From contig JACPQX010000110.1 in NCBI GenBank assembly GCA_016190255.1, forward strand, positions 1-39,906: DNA of 39,906 nucleotides, given 5' to 3'. The notes under the pieces were generated by a model. That model searched no databases. It was given only the letters and a program-made list of their open reading frames with translations, and was not told the DNA's origin. Shown here piece after piece: positions 7,745-15,886 of this stretch. The DNA comes from Candidatus Methylomirabilis oxygeniifera (GTDB lineage: Bacteria > Methylomirabilota > Methylomirabilia > Methylomirabilales > Methylomirabilaceae). The translations under genes were made by a program, and so were the position numbers. How positions within the stretch are numbered: position 1 is the first letter of the stretch; each line of letters begins with the position of its first letter.

Positions 7745-8773
7745 ATGCCGGAGCCGAACGACTTGCATGACATCACGATCATCGGCGGCGGACCGACCGG
7801 GCTGTTCGCGGCCTACTACGCGAGGTTTCGCGGCCTCACCGCCAAGATCATCGATAGCCTCCCGGAGCTCGGCGGACAGTTGACGGCCGCGTACCCGGAG
7901 AAATATATCTATGACGTGGCCGGCTTCCCAAAGATCCTGGCGAAGGACCTCGTCAGGAACCTGGTGGAGCAGGCCATGGCGTATTCGCCGACAGTCTGTC
8001 TTGGGGAGCGCGTCCAGAAGCTTGAGCCATCGGGAGAGAAGCGCCTCCGGGTCCTCACCGACCGGGCAGAGCATTGGACCAGGGCGCTGATCATCACCAC
8101 CGGGTTGGGAATGTACACCCCCAGGCGCCTGAGGGGATCAGAGTTGTTCGAGGGCAAGGGTCTCTATTACACGGTGACGCGGACTGATGAGTTTCGTGGG
8201 AGGGAGCTGCTGATCATCGGGGGCGGCGACTCAGCCGTGGACTGGGCGCTCCACCTGGAACCGGTCGCCAGCGGCATCACGCTCATTCACCGGCGAGACC
8301 AGTTCCGCGCCCACGAAGAGAATGTGCGACAGCTCGTCAACTCGACCGTCAGGGTCAAGCTCTCCTACAAGCCGAAGGAACTCCGCGGAGAAGCGCGCGT
8401 CCGGGAGGTGGTGATCGTCAATACCAAGACAAAGGCAGAGGAGATCCTCCTCGTCGATGCCGTCCTGGCCTGCCTTGGCTTTTCCTCTGAGCTCGGCCCG
8501 ATGGCCGACTGGGGATTGGAACTCGAAGGGAATGAGGCATTCCAGGTCAACACAAGAATGGAGACCAATATTCCGGGGGTCTATGCCGCCGGCGACGTGG
8601 CTGCCTTTCCAGGAAAGGTGAAACTCATCGCCACCGGCTTCGGCGAGGCGGTCACCGCCGTCAACAACGCCGCCCACTACCTCGATCCCGGCATGAAGGT
8701 CTTCCCCGGCTACAGCACCACCATCATGAAGCGCCGCGAGCGAAAAGCTCAGAATAAGCAGATTACACCCTAA
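7745..8773 (+). CDS. Ferredoxin/flavodoxin-NADP reductase, thioredoxin-reductase-like type
   Basis: The 342-residue FAD/NAD(P) protein has the FAD motif GGGPTGLFAA near the N-terminus, the NADPH motif GGGDSAVDWAL in the middle and the C-terminal FAD segment AAGDVAAFPGKVKLIATGFGEA. It lacks the CxxC of true thioredoxin reductases, which fits the TrxR-like ferredoxin-NADP reductases of Bacillus and green sulfur bacteria. It would move electrons between NADPH and ferredoxin in the cytosol. AAGGAG lies about 12 nt before the ATG. Function is assigned from overall family resemblance. Confidence 0.8.
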   Translation: MPEPNDLHDITIIGGGPTGLFAAYYARFRGLTAKIIDSLPELGGQLTAAYPEKYIYDVAGFPKILAKDLVRNLVEQAMAYSPTVCLGERVQKLEPSGEKRLRVLTDRAEHWTRALIITTGLGMYTPRRLRGSELFEGKGLYYTVTRTDEFRGRELLIIGGGDSAVDWALHLEPVASGITLIHRRDQFRAHEENVRQLVNSTVRVKLSYKPKELRGEARVREVVIVNTKTKAEEILLVDAVLACLGFSSELGPMADWGLELEGNEAFQVNTRMETNIPGVYAAGDVAAFPGKVKLIATGFGEAVTAVNNAAHYLDPGMKVFPGYSTTIMKRRERKAQNKQITP

Positions 8774-8873
8774 CCTCGCGAGCGCCACTGCACCACTCCC
8801 CCCACTGCAGCCACCCGCGCCACCAGGTTGACTGAGAGCTTCTGAAACTCCTACGAACCACTCACACCGGTAT
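8774..8873. other. Non-coding gap
   Basis: Nothing recognisable is visible between the reductase stop and the tandem repeat: no terminator with a U tract and no convincing small gene. Confidence 0.5.
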
Positions 8874-9173
8874 CTTAGTACTCTGATTCGTAATTACGGT
8901 GACGTATCCTTCGGGAGAACCGAATGCCGTTCATCCTGAGGAGGCCCATAGGGCCTGTCACTTCGACAGGCTCAGCGCGTAGCCTGAGGCGGCTCGAAGG
9001 ACGAACGGATTCGTAAGCGCATTTACGAAATGCTGCACTTAGTGCTCTGGTTCATAATTATGGTGACGTATCCTTTGAGAGAAGTGAATGCCGTTCAGCC
9101 TGAGGAGGCCCGGAGGGCCGTCTCGAAGGGCGAACGGATTCGTAAGCGCATTTACGAAATGCTGCACTTAGTA
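8874..9173. repeat. Imperfect tandem repeat, two copies (164 and about 130 bp)
   Basis: Copy 1 (8874-9037) and copy 2 (9038-9166) share CTTAGT at the left and end with a segment (9002-9043 and 9131-9172) that is identical over 42 bp. That segment holds the hairpin TTCGTAA-GCGCAT-TTACGAA (9010-9029 in copy 1). Each copy starts with a perfect 10-bp palindrome that differs between copies: CGTAATTACG (8889-8898) and CATAATTATG (9053-9062). Copy 1 carries about 35 extra nt with a CCTGTC/GACAGG hairpin. A GCCGTTC...GAACGG element is nested in both. A third CTTAGTA begins at 9167. Confidence 0.85.
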
Positions 9174-9368
9174 ATGTCTATCTTTGTTTTTGGAATCGAC
9201 TTTTCTCTTGACACGACCGGGGGAACCAGCGAGCATCACGCTGTGGTGACTTCGAGGAACGGAACAGCCGTTGATGCGGTGCGGCCCCGCCGGGGGGAAT
9301 GTCAACGACCTCTAGCCGCGGCCGGCCCAAAAGCAAATTCCTACCAGCCACCAGGAGAGGAGCGCGCC

Positions 9369-10955
9369 ATGAGACGGAGCGCCTCGTGGGCCGGAACGCC
9401 ACCAGCCGGGTTCGTCGGAGCTCGACGCCGCCGATTCGTGCCCTGCCTGCTCCTGTTCCTGGGCGCCGTCGCCGGGAACGCGGAGGCCCAGCCGACGCAA
9501 CTGACGGTACGGGTGCGCCAGCCAAACGGGAGCCCGATATCCCTGGCGACCGTGTGCATGGCCCAGGGGAGCCAGGCCGGGTCCCGCCTGACCGACAGCC
9601 AGGGGGTCGCCGTGCTCACGGGCCTCCCCGCGGGTGCCTACTCCCTGCACGTGATTAAATCGACCTTTCAGACCGTGAGCGACGCCCATTACCTGTCAGG
9701 CACCCAGGAGCGGATCGTGACGCTGCAGCCCGGCGCCTCCACGCTGCCGGCCGGGGTGAACTGCCAGGTGGGCGGGGCGCCGACGACGCTGCCGCCCATC
9801 ACGATCACGAGCTTCAGGGTCGATAACCTGCCCGCCGACTTCAAAGTGACGGCGCCGCCGGCGACCACCCTGCCCCTGCGGGCGACCTTCGACCAGCAGC
9901 CCGCCTTCTTCCGGATCAAGGAGGCTCACCCGGACGCCTACACGACGCCGCTCCAAAACTTGCGGACAGCGTCCTGGCAGCCGATTCTGGCCCCCAACGC
10001 GCCGTTCATCATTCTCTTCCCGATCGATTTCACGAAGCCCTTCGGTACCCGGGTCATCTATCTCCAGGTCAGCCACGTCGCGTCCGAGGACGCTGCCTCT
10101 CAGATCAAGTCCGTCTCCGTGGTCCTCACCCCGGCGACGTTGCGGACCTCGGTCCTCACCGGGGCAGCTCTGCAGGGATTCCTGGATCGAGCCCAACAGC
10201 AGGGGTACGGATCGGTCAGGCCCAAGGGCGTCCGGACCGACCCCGACCTGAGTGTCTGTCCGGCGGGGAGAGTTCCGGTGCTGGTCAACGCAGAGACATA
10301 CTCGCTCTTACCACAGACGACGCCGTTGGCGTTTGCGTGCAATTCTGACCTCGACTGTCCCATTAACCTACGACCCTGCCAGGCGGGAGCCTGCAGCGCT
10401 CGTCAGAGAGTGAGATTCTACCTACCACTCGTAGGCTGGTTCTATACCGATGTCGTCATCACCCCCCCGGCCGGCCAGCTAGCGCAAGCGTGGCCGAAGG
10501 GCTTGATCGAGAAAGCAGAGTACAGCGCTTTCGCCGGGCCGCCGTTGAACCCGTTCTGGAAGATCACCGACCTCAAAGTGCTTCACGACTGGGTTCCCTT
10601 GCAACCTGCGGGGAGTGGAGGCTGGCCTCCGCCCCCTCCCCCCGTGCCGGGGAGCATCTCGGTCGGCGGGTACAACATGGTGAACACCCCTCTTCAGCCC
10701 CCGATTCAGGATCCGGAGCGGAGCATCAGGGTCGAGAGAACGACCCAGTTCCCTTACCGCATGAGGCCCGTGTGTCTGGTGGGCACTGAGCCGCCGTCAC
10801 CACCCTTGCCGAGATTCCTCTCCGTCACCGTCGTCGGACCGGACGGCCGCGACCCCCTCGAGGCGTTTCCGCCGCGCGGGCCGACCGCTTTCGGTCCGGC
10901 CGGGCCGCTGTTCCCCATCCCCCCGCCGGGGACCCTCGGACCCTTCAGACCCTGA
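9369..10955 (+). CDS. Secreted protein with carboxypeptidase-regulatory-like domain, function unknown
   Basis: The 528-residue product starts with a signal peptide: a basic stretch to about residue 22, then a hydrophobic core, and a likely cleavage after AEA at about 40. Residues 41-100 look like a beta-sandwich carboxypeptidase-regulatory domain (TQLTVRVRQPNGSPISLATV, then GVAVLTGLPAGAYSLHV). The rest is rich in proline and threonine with a Cys cluster (CNSDLDC, CQAGAC) near the middle and a very proline-rich C-terminus. I recognise no enzyme motif. The ATG at 9369 has GGAGAGG 8 nt upstream; an open frame reaches back to 9030 but runs through the tandem repeat. The protein is probably periplasmic or surface exposed. 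Confidence 0.65.
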   Translation: MRRSASWAGTPPAGFVGARRRRFVPCLLLFLGAVAGNAEAQPTQLTVRVRQPNGSPISLATVCMAQGSQAGSRLTDSQGVAVLTGLPAGAYSLHVIKSTFQTVSDAHYLSGTQERIVTLQPGASTLPAGVNCQVGGAPTTLPPITITSFRVDNLPADFKVTAPPATTLPLRATFDQQPAFFRIKEAHPDAYTTPLQNLRTASWQPILAPNAPFIILFPIDFTKPFGTRVIYLQVSHVASEDAASQIKSVSVVLTPATLRTSVLTGAALQGFLDRAQQQGYGSVRPKGVRTDPDLSVCPAGRVPVLVNAETYSLLPQTTPLAFACNSDLDCPINLRPCQAGACSARQRVRFYLPLVGWFYTDVVITPPAGQLAQAWPKGLIEKAEYSAFAGPPLNPFWKITDLKVLHDWVPLQPAGSGGWPPPPPPVPGSISVGGYNMVNTPLQPPIQDPERSIRVERTTQFPYRMRPVCLVGTEPPSPPLPRFLSVTVVGPDGRDPLEAFPPRGPTAFGPAGPLFPIPPPGTLGPFRP

Positions 10956-11070
10956 ATGCGCCTCCGACACGCCGCTTGGCGCTACGGCCATCGTGCCGGC
11001 CGGGGTAGGCCTTATCGTCGTGGGGGTTGTGCTCGCCCAGCCGGCGGTCGCTGTCACCAGGCTCCTTAGT
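10956..11070 (+). other. Gap holding an off-frame hydrophobic segment
   Basis: Just past the stop of the secreted-protein gene, the +1 frame stays open to a TGA at 11080-11082 and encodes a hydrophobic stretch (AIVPAGVGLIVVGVVLAQ). It could be a lost C-terminal membrane anchor after a frameshift or a chance open frame; it has no start or ribosome site of its own. Confidence 0.25.
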
Positions 11071-11071
11071 C

Positions 11072-11175
11072 CTAGAGCCTGATCTCAGCCCAGCGCAAGC
11101 CGCGGAACCAGAGGAGCACGACCGCGGCCCGGATCCACCAGTCGAGCCACATCATCAGCCCGACCCGGCCCCAAC
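11072..11175 (-). pseudogene. Relic of a MATE transporter gene (C-terminal end only)
   Basis: The minus strand encodes about 30 residues ending MWLDWWIRAAVVLLWFRGL...EIRL followed by TAG. They align without gaps with the C-terminus of the intact MATE gene at 12013-13371 (MWLDWWVRAAVVLLRYRHL...EIRL). DNA is most alike around 11128-11163, where roughly nine bases in ten match. Upstream of this piece no transporter sequence is left, and no start is present. It is the remnant of a paralogous MATE gene, lying on the other side of the toxin-antitoxin pair in the same orientation. Confidence 0.75.
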
Positions 11176-11283
11176 AGCTCATTGCTCCAAGCGTCCCGTC
11201 ACTGCCATTCTCTCTCCCTCGTCCCAACCCTTGGGGCTGAGCCCTCAGTGCAAAGCCTCTCCCGTTCACCGGAAGGCCCCCTC

Positions 11284-11312
11284 TTGACATTCTCGTACTT
11301 GAGTATTACAGT
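11284..11312 (+). promoter_or_regulatory. Predicted promoter of the toxin-antitoxin pair
   Basis: TTGACA (11284-11289), a 17-bp spacer and TACAGT (11307-11312). The direct repeat GTACTTG at 11295-11301 and 11313-11319 (18-bp spacing) overlaps it and is a plausible antitoxin operator. Confidence 0.5.
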
Positions 11313-11333
11313 GTACTTGGAGGTGAAACAACC

Positions 11334-11591
11334 ATGCGGACGACGATTGAGCTGACGGACGATCTCCGGGCCAGACTCCTGGCATTGGCTGCCAAGAGAA
11401 AGCTTCGGGGGTACTCGACTATCGTGCGCGAAGTGCTCGAGCGCCACCTGGATGAGGCGCCAGAAGAAGGCCGAACCGGCAGGGGAGCAAAGGCCGCACG
11501 GGTCGCCAGAAGGGTGCGGGGCTCTCTGTCAACGGCTGAAGCCGATCGGATGCGTCGGCGGATCGACCGACTCTGGGAGCGATGGCGATAA
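11334..11591 (+). CDS. Ribbon-helix-helix antitoxin (VapB-like)
   Basis: The 85-residue protein starts with a classic ribbon-helix-helix: the strand MRTTIELTDDL, then helix RARLLALAAKRKL, the turn GYS and helix TIVREVLERHLDE. A basic, disordered tail of about 40 residues follows, the part that usually wraps the toxin. It should bind DNA as a dimer at its own promoter and neutralise the toxin encoded next to it. TTGGAGGTG lies about 11 nt before the ATG. The gene overlaps the toxin gene by 10 bp, so synthesis is coupled. Confidence 0.8.
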   Translation: MRTTIELTDDLRARLLALAAKRKLRGYSTIVREVLERHLDEAPEEGRTGRGAKAARVARRVRGSLSTAEADRMRRRIDRLWERWR

Positions 11592-11986
11592 GGTTCATCC
11601 TGGACAGCGATGTGTTGATCGACCTGCTCGCGGACCGTGAGCCCGCCGCGACAATCATTCCAACCTTGCTTGAATTGGAGGTCGCGGCCACCACCGCGGT
11701 CACCGTCTACGAGTTGTATTCAGGGGCTGGTCGGGCGGGCGACCGGCGGGATCTCAATACGTTGCTGTCCAGCCTGACGATCCTTCCACTCGATGCTCGC
11801 TCGGCCCGCTACGCTGGGGCGGTTGACCACTCTCTGAGGCGTGATGGCCACCCGATCAACCCTGGCGACACGCTGATCGCGGGGATCTGCCTCGCAAATA
11901 GTCTGGCCATCGTCTCTCGGAACGTCCGCCATTTCGAGCGAGTGACCGGCCTCCGAGTAATCAGCTTGCAAGATCTCGTCGTGTAG
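11582..11986 (+). CDS. vapC: PIN-domain ribonuclease toxin, VapC family
   Basis: The 134-residue PIN protein has the acidic residues of the family: FILDSDVLIDLL (first Asp), TAVTVYELYSG (Glu) and NPGDTLIAGICLA (Asp), then the SRNVRHFERV motif near the C-terminus. VapC toxins cut RNA, often tRNA or rRNA, when freed from their antitoxin; the target here is unknown. The ATG lies inside the antitoxin gene's last codons. The pair lies between a MATE gene relic and the intact MATE gene. Confidence 0.85.
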   Translation: MAIRFILDSDVLIDLLADREPAATIIPTLLELEVAATTAVTVYELYSGAGRAGDRRDLNTLLSSLTILPLDARSARYAGAVDHSLRRDGHPINPGDTLIAGICLANSLAIVSRNVRHFERVTGLRVISLQDLVV

Positions 11987-12012
11987 GGGAGAGAGCGCTT
12001 CCCATCATCTTC

Positions 12013-13371
12013 CTAGAGTCGGATCTCCCTCCATGGCAGGTGACGGTAGCGAAGCAGGACCACGGCGGCCCGGACCCACCAGTCGAGCCACATCGTCAGC
12101 CAGACCGCGACCAACCCCAGACCCAACTGGACGCCGAAAAGATAGGCCAACGGGATCCTGACGACCCAGCCTCCCAGAATCGCGGCATACAGCACTACCC
12201 TGGTCTCGCCCGCACCCCGGAGGGCACCCTTGAGGGCCAGCGCGAGCGCCAGCGGCGGCTGCAGAAGCGCCATGATCCACATCAAGGTACGGCCATACCC
12301 CGCAACCTCCTGGTCGGACGTGAAGAGCGCCACCCATTGAGAGGGAAAGAGCAAGTAGCTGACGCCAAAAGCCGCCATCACCGCGACGGCAAGCCATGCG
12401 GCATGGATTCCGCTCCGCCGTGCGGCGAGGCCCTGACCCGCGCCCAGGCGCTGTCCCACGAGGGTCGTGGCGGCCTGGGCGAACCCGAGGGCCGGCAGGA
12501 AGGAGAGCGCCTCAATGTTCAGTCCCACCTGATGAGCGGCATAGGCTGCCACACCGAAACCGATCACGAGCTTGGCGTAGATGAGCTGCATCCCGTGGGT
12601 GATGAGGCGCTCCCCCATCGCCGGCGACCCGATCGCGATAATCCGCCGGACCTCGGTGGGGTCGCCCCATCGTCCCCTCCACGACAGCCATCCGCGCCGA
12701 AACGCCATCACCACGAGAAGGACGGCACCGAACGCCTCAGAAGCGACAGCGGCGATGGCCGCGCCCGGCACGCCCATCCTGGGGGCGCCGGCCCATCCGA
12801 AGATCAACGGGAAGGCGACCCCGACATGGATGATATTCACAAAGATGATGACGGCAAGCGGCGTGCGGCTGTCGCCCACGCCGTAAAAGACGCAGGCTGC
12901 CATGTGCAGCATGACCTTGAAGACAAAGAAGGTCCAAATGATGACCAGATAGTCCACCGTGAGCGATAGGACCGACCCCAACGCGCCCAGAAAGCGGGCG
13001 GTCGGTTCCGAGACCCACAGCCCAAGAACGGTGAGCCCGACAGAGGCCCAAAGGCCCAGCAGCAGGGAGGCCCGAATGGCGCGAGCGCGCTCATCGTGAT
13101 CACCGGCGCCAGTGTGGTAGGCCACCGCCACCGTGCAGCCGATCCCGAGACCGTAAACGAGCGCCATCAGGAAGAAGATGAGAAGCTGGGAGAGGCCGAC
13201 GGCGGCCAGCTCGGCGGCGCCGAGCCGGCCGACCATCAGAGTATCGACGATCCCGACACCGCGCTGGAGCAGGTTGCTCCCGGCAATTGGCAGGGCAAGG
13301 CGGACGAGAGGGGGTAAGAGAGGCCCGTCGGACGAAGCGGGAGCCGGCCTCACAGCCTCTGCCAGAGCCAC
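12013..13371 (-). CDS. MATE family efflux transporter
   Basis: The 452-residue protein is strongly hydrophobic with about 12 membrane helices in two related halves. The N-terminal half has the MATE pattern LALPIAGSNLLQRGVGIVDT and MVGRLGAAELAAVGLS; the second half has GSPAMGERLITHG and the GQRLGAGQ segment. MATE proteins export drugs or metabolites in exchange for Na+ or H+; the substrate is unknown. The start overlaps the end of the upstream ccdA-like gene by 22 bp, so they are probably one transcript. Its 3' end is repeated, diverged, at 11072-11175. Confidence 0.9.
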   Translation of the reverse strand: MALAEAVRPAPASSDGPLLPPLVRLALPIAGSNLLQRGVGIVDTLMVGRLGAAELAAVGLSQLLIFFLMALVYGLGIGCTVAVAYHTGAGDHDERARAIRASLLLGLWASVGLTVLGLWVSEPTARFLGALGSVLSLTVDYLVIIWTFFVFKVMLHMAACVFYGVGDSRTPLAVIIFVNIIHVGVAFPLIFGWAGAPRMGVPGAAIAAVASEAFGAVLLVVMAFRRGWLSWRGRWGDPTEVRRIIAIGSPAMGERLITHGMQLIYAKLVIGFGVAAYAAHQVGLNIEALSFLPALGFAQAATTLVGQRLGAGQGLAARRSGIHAAWLAVAVMAAFGVSYLLFPSQWVALFTSDQEVAGYGRTLMWIMALLQPPLALALALKGALRGAGETRVVLYAAILGGWVVRIPLAYLFGVQLGLGLVAVWLTMWLDWWVRAAVVLLRYRHLPWREIRL

Positions 13372-14099
13372 TGGGGCGTCAGGCGGAGCGCGTAGGCGGA
13401 GAGGATGGTGAAGTAATTCGTCAGCAGCAGCGTCCCGACGAAAATCAGGAAAATCCCGCCAGCCATGCTGACGGCCGGCATCAGCCGTTTGAACCGGTCA
13501 AAGAAGTCGAGGAAGCGATTGAGGGCCAGGGCGCTGAGGAAGAACGGGATGGCGAGCCCAAGCGAGTAAGCCCCGAGCATCAGGACTCCGGTGCCGGCGG
13601 TCTTGGCCGTGCCGGCATAGAGCAGGATGGAACCCAAGATCGGGCCGACGCAGGGGGTCCAACCGGCGGCGAAGGTAACCCCTACAATGAACGCGCCGAG
13701 GTAGCCGGCAGGCCGATCCTTCAACTCGACGCGGATGTTCCGCGTCAGGAAAGGAAGCCGGAGGAGCCCGGCGATGTATAAGCCGAACAGGATGACCAGG
13801 ATCCCACCCGCCCTCCTGAGGATTTGTTGATAGTCGAACAGGAGTCGCCCCAGCAGGCTGAAGGAGGCGCCGAGCGACATGAACACCAACGAGAAGCCAA
13901 GGATGAAACAGAGGGAGTTCAGGATGATCGCCCGGCGCGTCTTGGCGTTGGCCACCGACCCTGAGAGCTCGCCGAAGGAGATGCCGGTCACAAACGAGAG
14001 GTATGAGGGAAAAATCGGGAGCACACAGGGCGAAAGGAAGGAGAAGAGCCCCGCGCCCATGGCAACCCAGATGGTCAGTGATTCGCCGCTTCCCGACAT
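13350..14099 (-). CDS. ccdA: Cytochrome c biogenesis protein, CcdA/DsbD-transmembrane type
   Basis: The 249-residue protein has about six membrane helices and the two family cysteines: FLSPCVLPIFPSYLSF near the N-terminus and AAGWTPCVGPILGS in the second half. CcdA passes electrons from cytosolic thioredoxin to periplasmic thiol proteins, used in cytochrome c maturation and other disulfide reduction. The ATG at 14099 (MSGSGESLT) is preceded by GGAGAGG at 6 nt; the upstream in-frame ATG at 14120 lies before that site. No thioredoxin-like partner gene is adjacent. It overlaps the MATE gene downstream. Confidence 0.88.
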   Translation of the reverse strand: MSGSGESLTIWVAMGAGLFSFLSPCVLPIFPSYLSFVTGISFGELSGSVANAKTRRAIILNSLCFILGFSLVFMSLGASFSLLGRLLFDYQQILRRAGGILVILFGLYIAGLLRLPFLTRNIRVELKDRPAGYLGAFIVGVTFAAGWTPCVGPILGSILLYAGTAKTAGTGVLMLGAYSLGLAIPFFLSALALNRFLDFFDRFKRLMPAVSMAGGIFLIFVGTLLLTNYFTILSAYALRLTPQWLWQRL

Positions 14100-14113
14100 G
14101 AACAACCTCTCCT

Positions 14114-14210
14114 GGTTCATAGTTCATAGGTCATGGTTCATAGTAAGGCTTGGATCCGGGAGCCTTTCCATCGCCATGAACTCTGAACTCTGAACTCTGA
14201 ACTCTGAACT
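14114..14210. repeat. Heptamer-repeat hairpin element H2
   Basis: The left arm (14114-14143) has GTTCATA/GTTCATG-type units. A 32-nt centre follows, then a right arm (14176-14210) of near-perfect GAACTCT heptamers. It fills the gap between the ccdA-like start and the M16 stop codon; that stop (14211-14209) uses bases of the right arm. Confidence 0.8.
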
Positions 14211-15546
14211 ACTCCTGCGGTAGCGCGGCCTTCGCCTGGTCGGCCACAACAACCAGGACGTACCGATCAGGCGTGAGATGAGCGCGCGCCACCCGAAGGA
14301 TGTCCTCTTTGGTAAGCGCCTCGATCAGCGCCCGGTAGCGATCGGCGTAATCCAGGCCAAGTTTGAAATACTCGACCGTGGAGATCAGTCCTGCGAGCTT
14401 GGAGTTGGTGTCCATCCGAAGGGGAAAGCTTCCGGTCAAATAGGCCTTGGCATCAGCGAGCTCCTGGTCGGTCACCCCCTGGTCCCGGATCCGCCGCAGC
14501 TCGCTGAGCACCTCCCCTACCGCTGGACCTGCATTCTCATTCTTCGTCTGTAGCCCCACCTGAAACGCTCCGCGCTCGAGCCCCGGGTAGAAATATGAGT
14601 GCACGTCGTAGGCCCACCCCTTCTCCTCGCGGATACGCTCCACCAGGCGGGAGGAGAACCCGCCGCCGCCCAGGATATAGTTCATCACTGTCACGGCATA
14701 GAAATCCGGATCATCGCGTCGAATCCCCTGATGTCCAAGGATGATATTGGCCTGGGTCACGCTCCGATCGATCTTCTTGACGAGCGCGCCACCCTGAAGT
14801 GGGTTCGTTTGCTTGGCCCTTTCCACTGCCGCCGTCACTTTGGGCCAGGGCTTGAGGAGCGCGCGAAGCCGGCCTGCGATCTCCTTCGATTCGACGTCGC
14901 CGACGACGGTGATAATCGTCCGATCAGGGGTGTAGTGATCGCGATAGAACCGCACGAGGTCATCCCGGGTGATCGCTGAGAGGGAGGCGTCAGTCCCCTC
15001 AAGCGGTCGGCCGTAAGGGTGTCTGCCGAATACTAATTCGTTGAATGCCTCCAAGGCCACCTCACCCGGATCTTCCTGCCGCTTACGCAGGGCCGCCCTG
15101 ATCTCTTGCACCTTCCTGGCGATCTCCCCCTCCTGGAAGGCGGGGTGAAGCAAGACATCCGCCAGCAACTCCAGTCCACTCTGCAGGTCCTTCTTCAGCA
15201 CGGTCAGGTCCAGCTCGCTGGAGTCTCGATCGGCCCCCGACGAGAGCGACGCGCCGATGTAGTCGATCGCCTCGTCGATTTGGCCCGCAGTCCGCGTCGA
15301 TGTCCCCCTGGTCAGCAGCGAGGCGGTCAGATAGGCCAGGCCGGCCCGCCCCTCAGGCTCCCAGAGGGAGCCGGCCTGTATCGTCACATTCACGGTGACG
15401 ATGGGCAACGCTCGCCTGCTCGCCACAAGCAGTGTCAGGTCATTCTCCAGGAGCTGCCGCTCGGCCAGGGGCGCCGCCGCCACAAGCGCCGGCAGCAGCA
15501 CCAGGATGAGGCTGAAGTAAGGAATCCGACGGCTTCGGCCTTTCAT
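14209..15546 (-). CDS. M16 family peptidase-like protein lacking the zinc motif
   Basis: The 445-residue protein has a signal peptide (RIPYFSLILVLLPALVAAA) and two M16 domains. Where active members have HxxEH, this one reads GLAYLTASLLTRG, so zinc binding is lost. In two-subunit M16 proteases an inactive chain pairs with an active one to build the cleavage chamber. The HFLEH protein encoded just upstream (15887-17245) is the natural partner. The C-terminal domain keeps the GGGGFSSRLVERIREEKGWAYDV motif that binds substrate. The ATG at 15546 has GGAAGG close upstream; the in-frame ATG at 15609 lies inside the repeat region. Confidence 0.85.
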   Translation of the reverse strand: MKGRSRRIPYFSLILVLLPALVAAAPLAERQLLENDLTLLVASRRALPIVTVNVTIQAGSLWEPEGRAGLAYLTASLLTRGTSTRTAGQIDEAIDYIGASLSSGADRDSSELDLTVLKKDLQSGLELLADVLLHPAFQEGEIARKVQEIRAALRKRQEDPGEVALEAFNELVFGRHPYGRPLEGTDASLSAITRDDLVRFYRDHYTPDRTIITVVGDVESKEIAGRLRALLKPWPKVTAAVERAKQTNPLQGGALVKKIDRSVTQANIILGHQGIRRDDPDFYAVTVMNYILGGGGFSSRLVERIREEKGWAYDVHSYFYPGLERGAFQVGLQTKNENAGPAVGEVLSELRRIRDQGVTDQELADAKAYLTGSFPLRMDTNSKLAGLISTVEYFKLGLDYADRYRALIEALTKEDILRVARAHLTPDRYVLVVVADQAKAALPQE

Positions 15547-15603
15547 ACCTTCCACGTTCCCCCTTTCACTGTCATTGCTCCGAAAGTCTCCCGTCACGCG
15601 TCG

Positions 15604-15666
15604 TGTCACCCTGAGCCGAGCGAAGGGTCTAAGCGGGCCAGATTCTTCGCGTAGCTCAGAATGACA
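15604..15666. repeat. Palindromic intergenic repeat A between the M16 genes
   Basis: Ends TGTCACCCTGAGC and GCTCAGAATGACA are inverted repeats matching at 11 of 13 positions. It belongs to the widespread TGTCATTCTGAG-type non-coding elements. Confidence 0.7.
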
Positions 15667-15718
15667 GGGAGAGGTAACAGACTCTCATGCCCATGGGCGC
15701 GCCGCAGGTGCATGGGGT

Positions 15719-15846
15719 ATTGCGAGGGAGCCAAGCGACCCCTTCGGCTACGCTCAGGCCGCGCACTGAGCCTGTCGAAGTGGCAGGCTCGGCAATCCCA
15801 AGTACGGCGGGATTGCTTCGGCCCCGACACGTCGGGACCTCGCAAT
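15719..15846. repeat. Palindromic intergenic repeat B with a nested element
   Basis: The outer ends ATTGCGAGG (15719-15727) and CCTCGCAAT (15838-15846) are perfect 9-bp inverted repeats. Inside, about 15737-15785, lies the reverse complement of the CACTTCGACAGGCTCAG element seen at 8957-9000, so one repeat has entered another. Together with repeat A it accounts for most of the 340-bp gap between the two M16 genes. Confidence 0.7.
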
Positions 15847-15886
15847 GACGCGCGATAGGGCTCCACATTCGCACTGTCGTCTGCCA

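Noticed and set aside
9030-9368. Longer N-terminus for the secreted protein (ATG at 9030)
   Set aside because: It would translate the tandem repeat and hide the signal peptide that starts at 9369 behind a good ribosome site.
11283-11320. The GTAC-containing repeats as a phage attachment site
   Set aside because: No integrase or other phage gene is near; the repeats fit an antitoxin operator better.
12040-12969. A 309-codon plus-strand open frame
   Set aside because: It is antisense to the MATE transporter gene and reads as a charged, low-complexity sequence with no domain.
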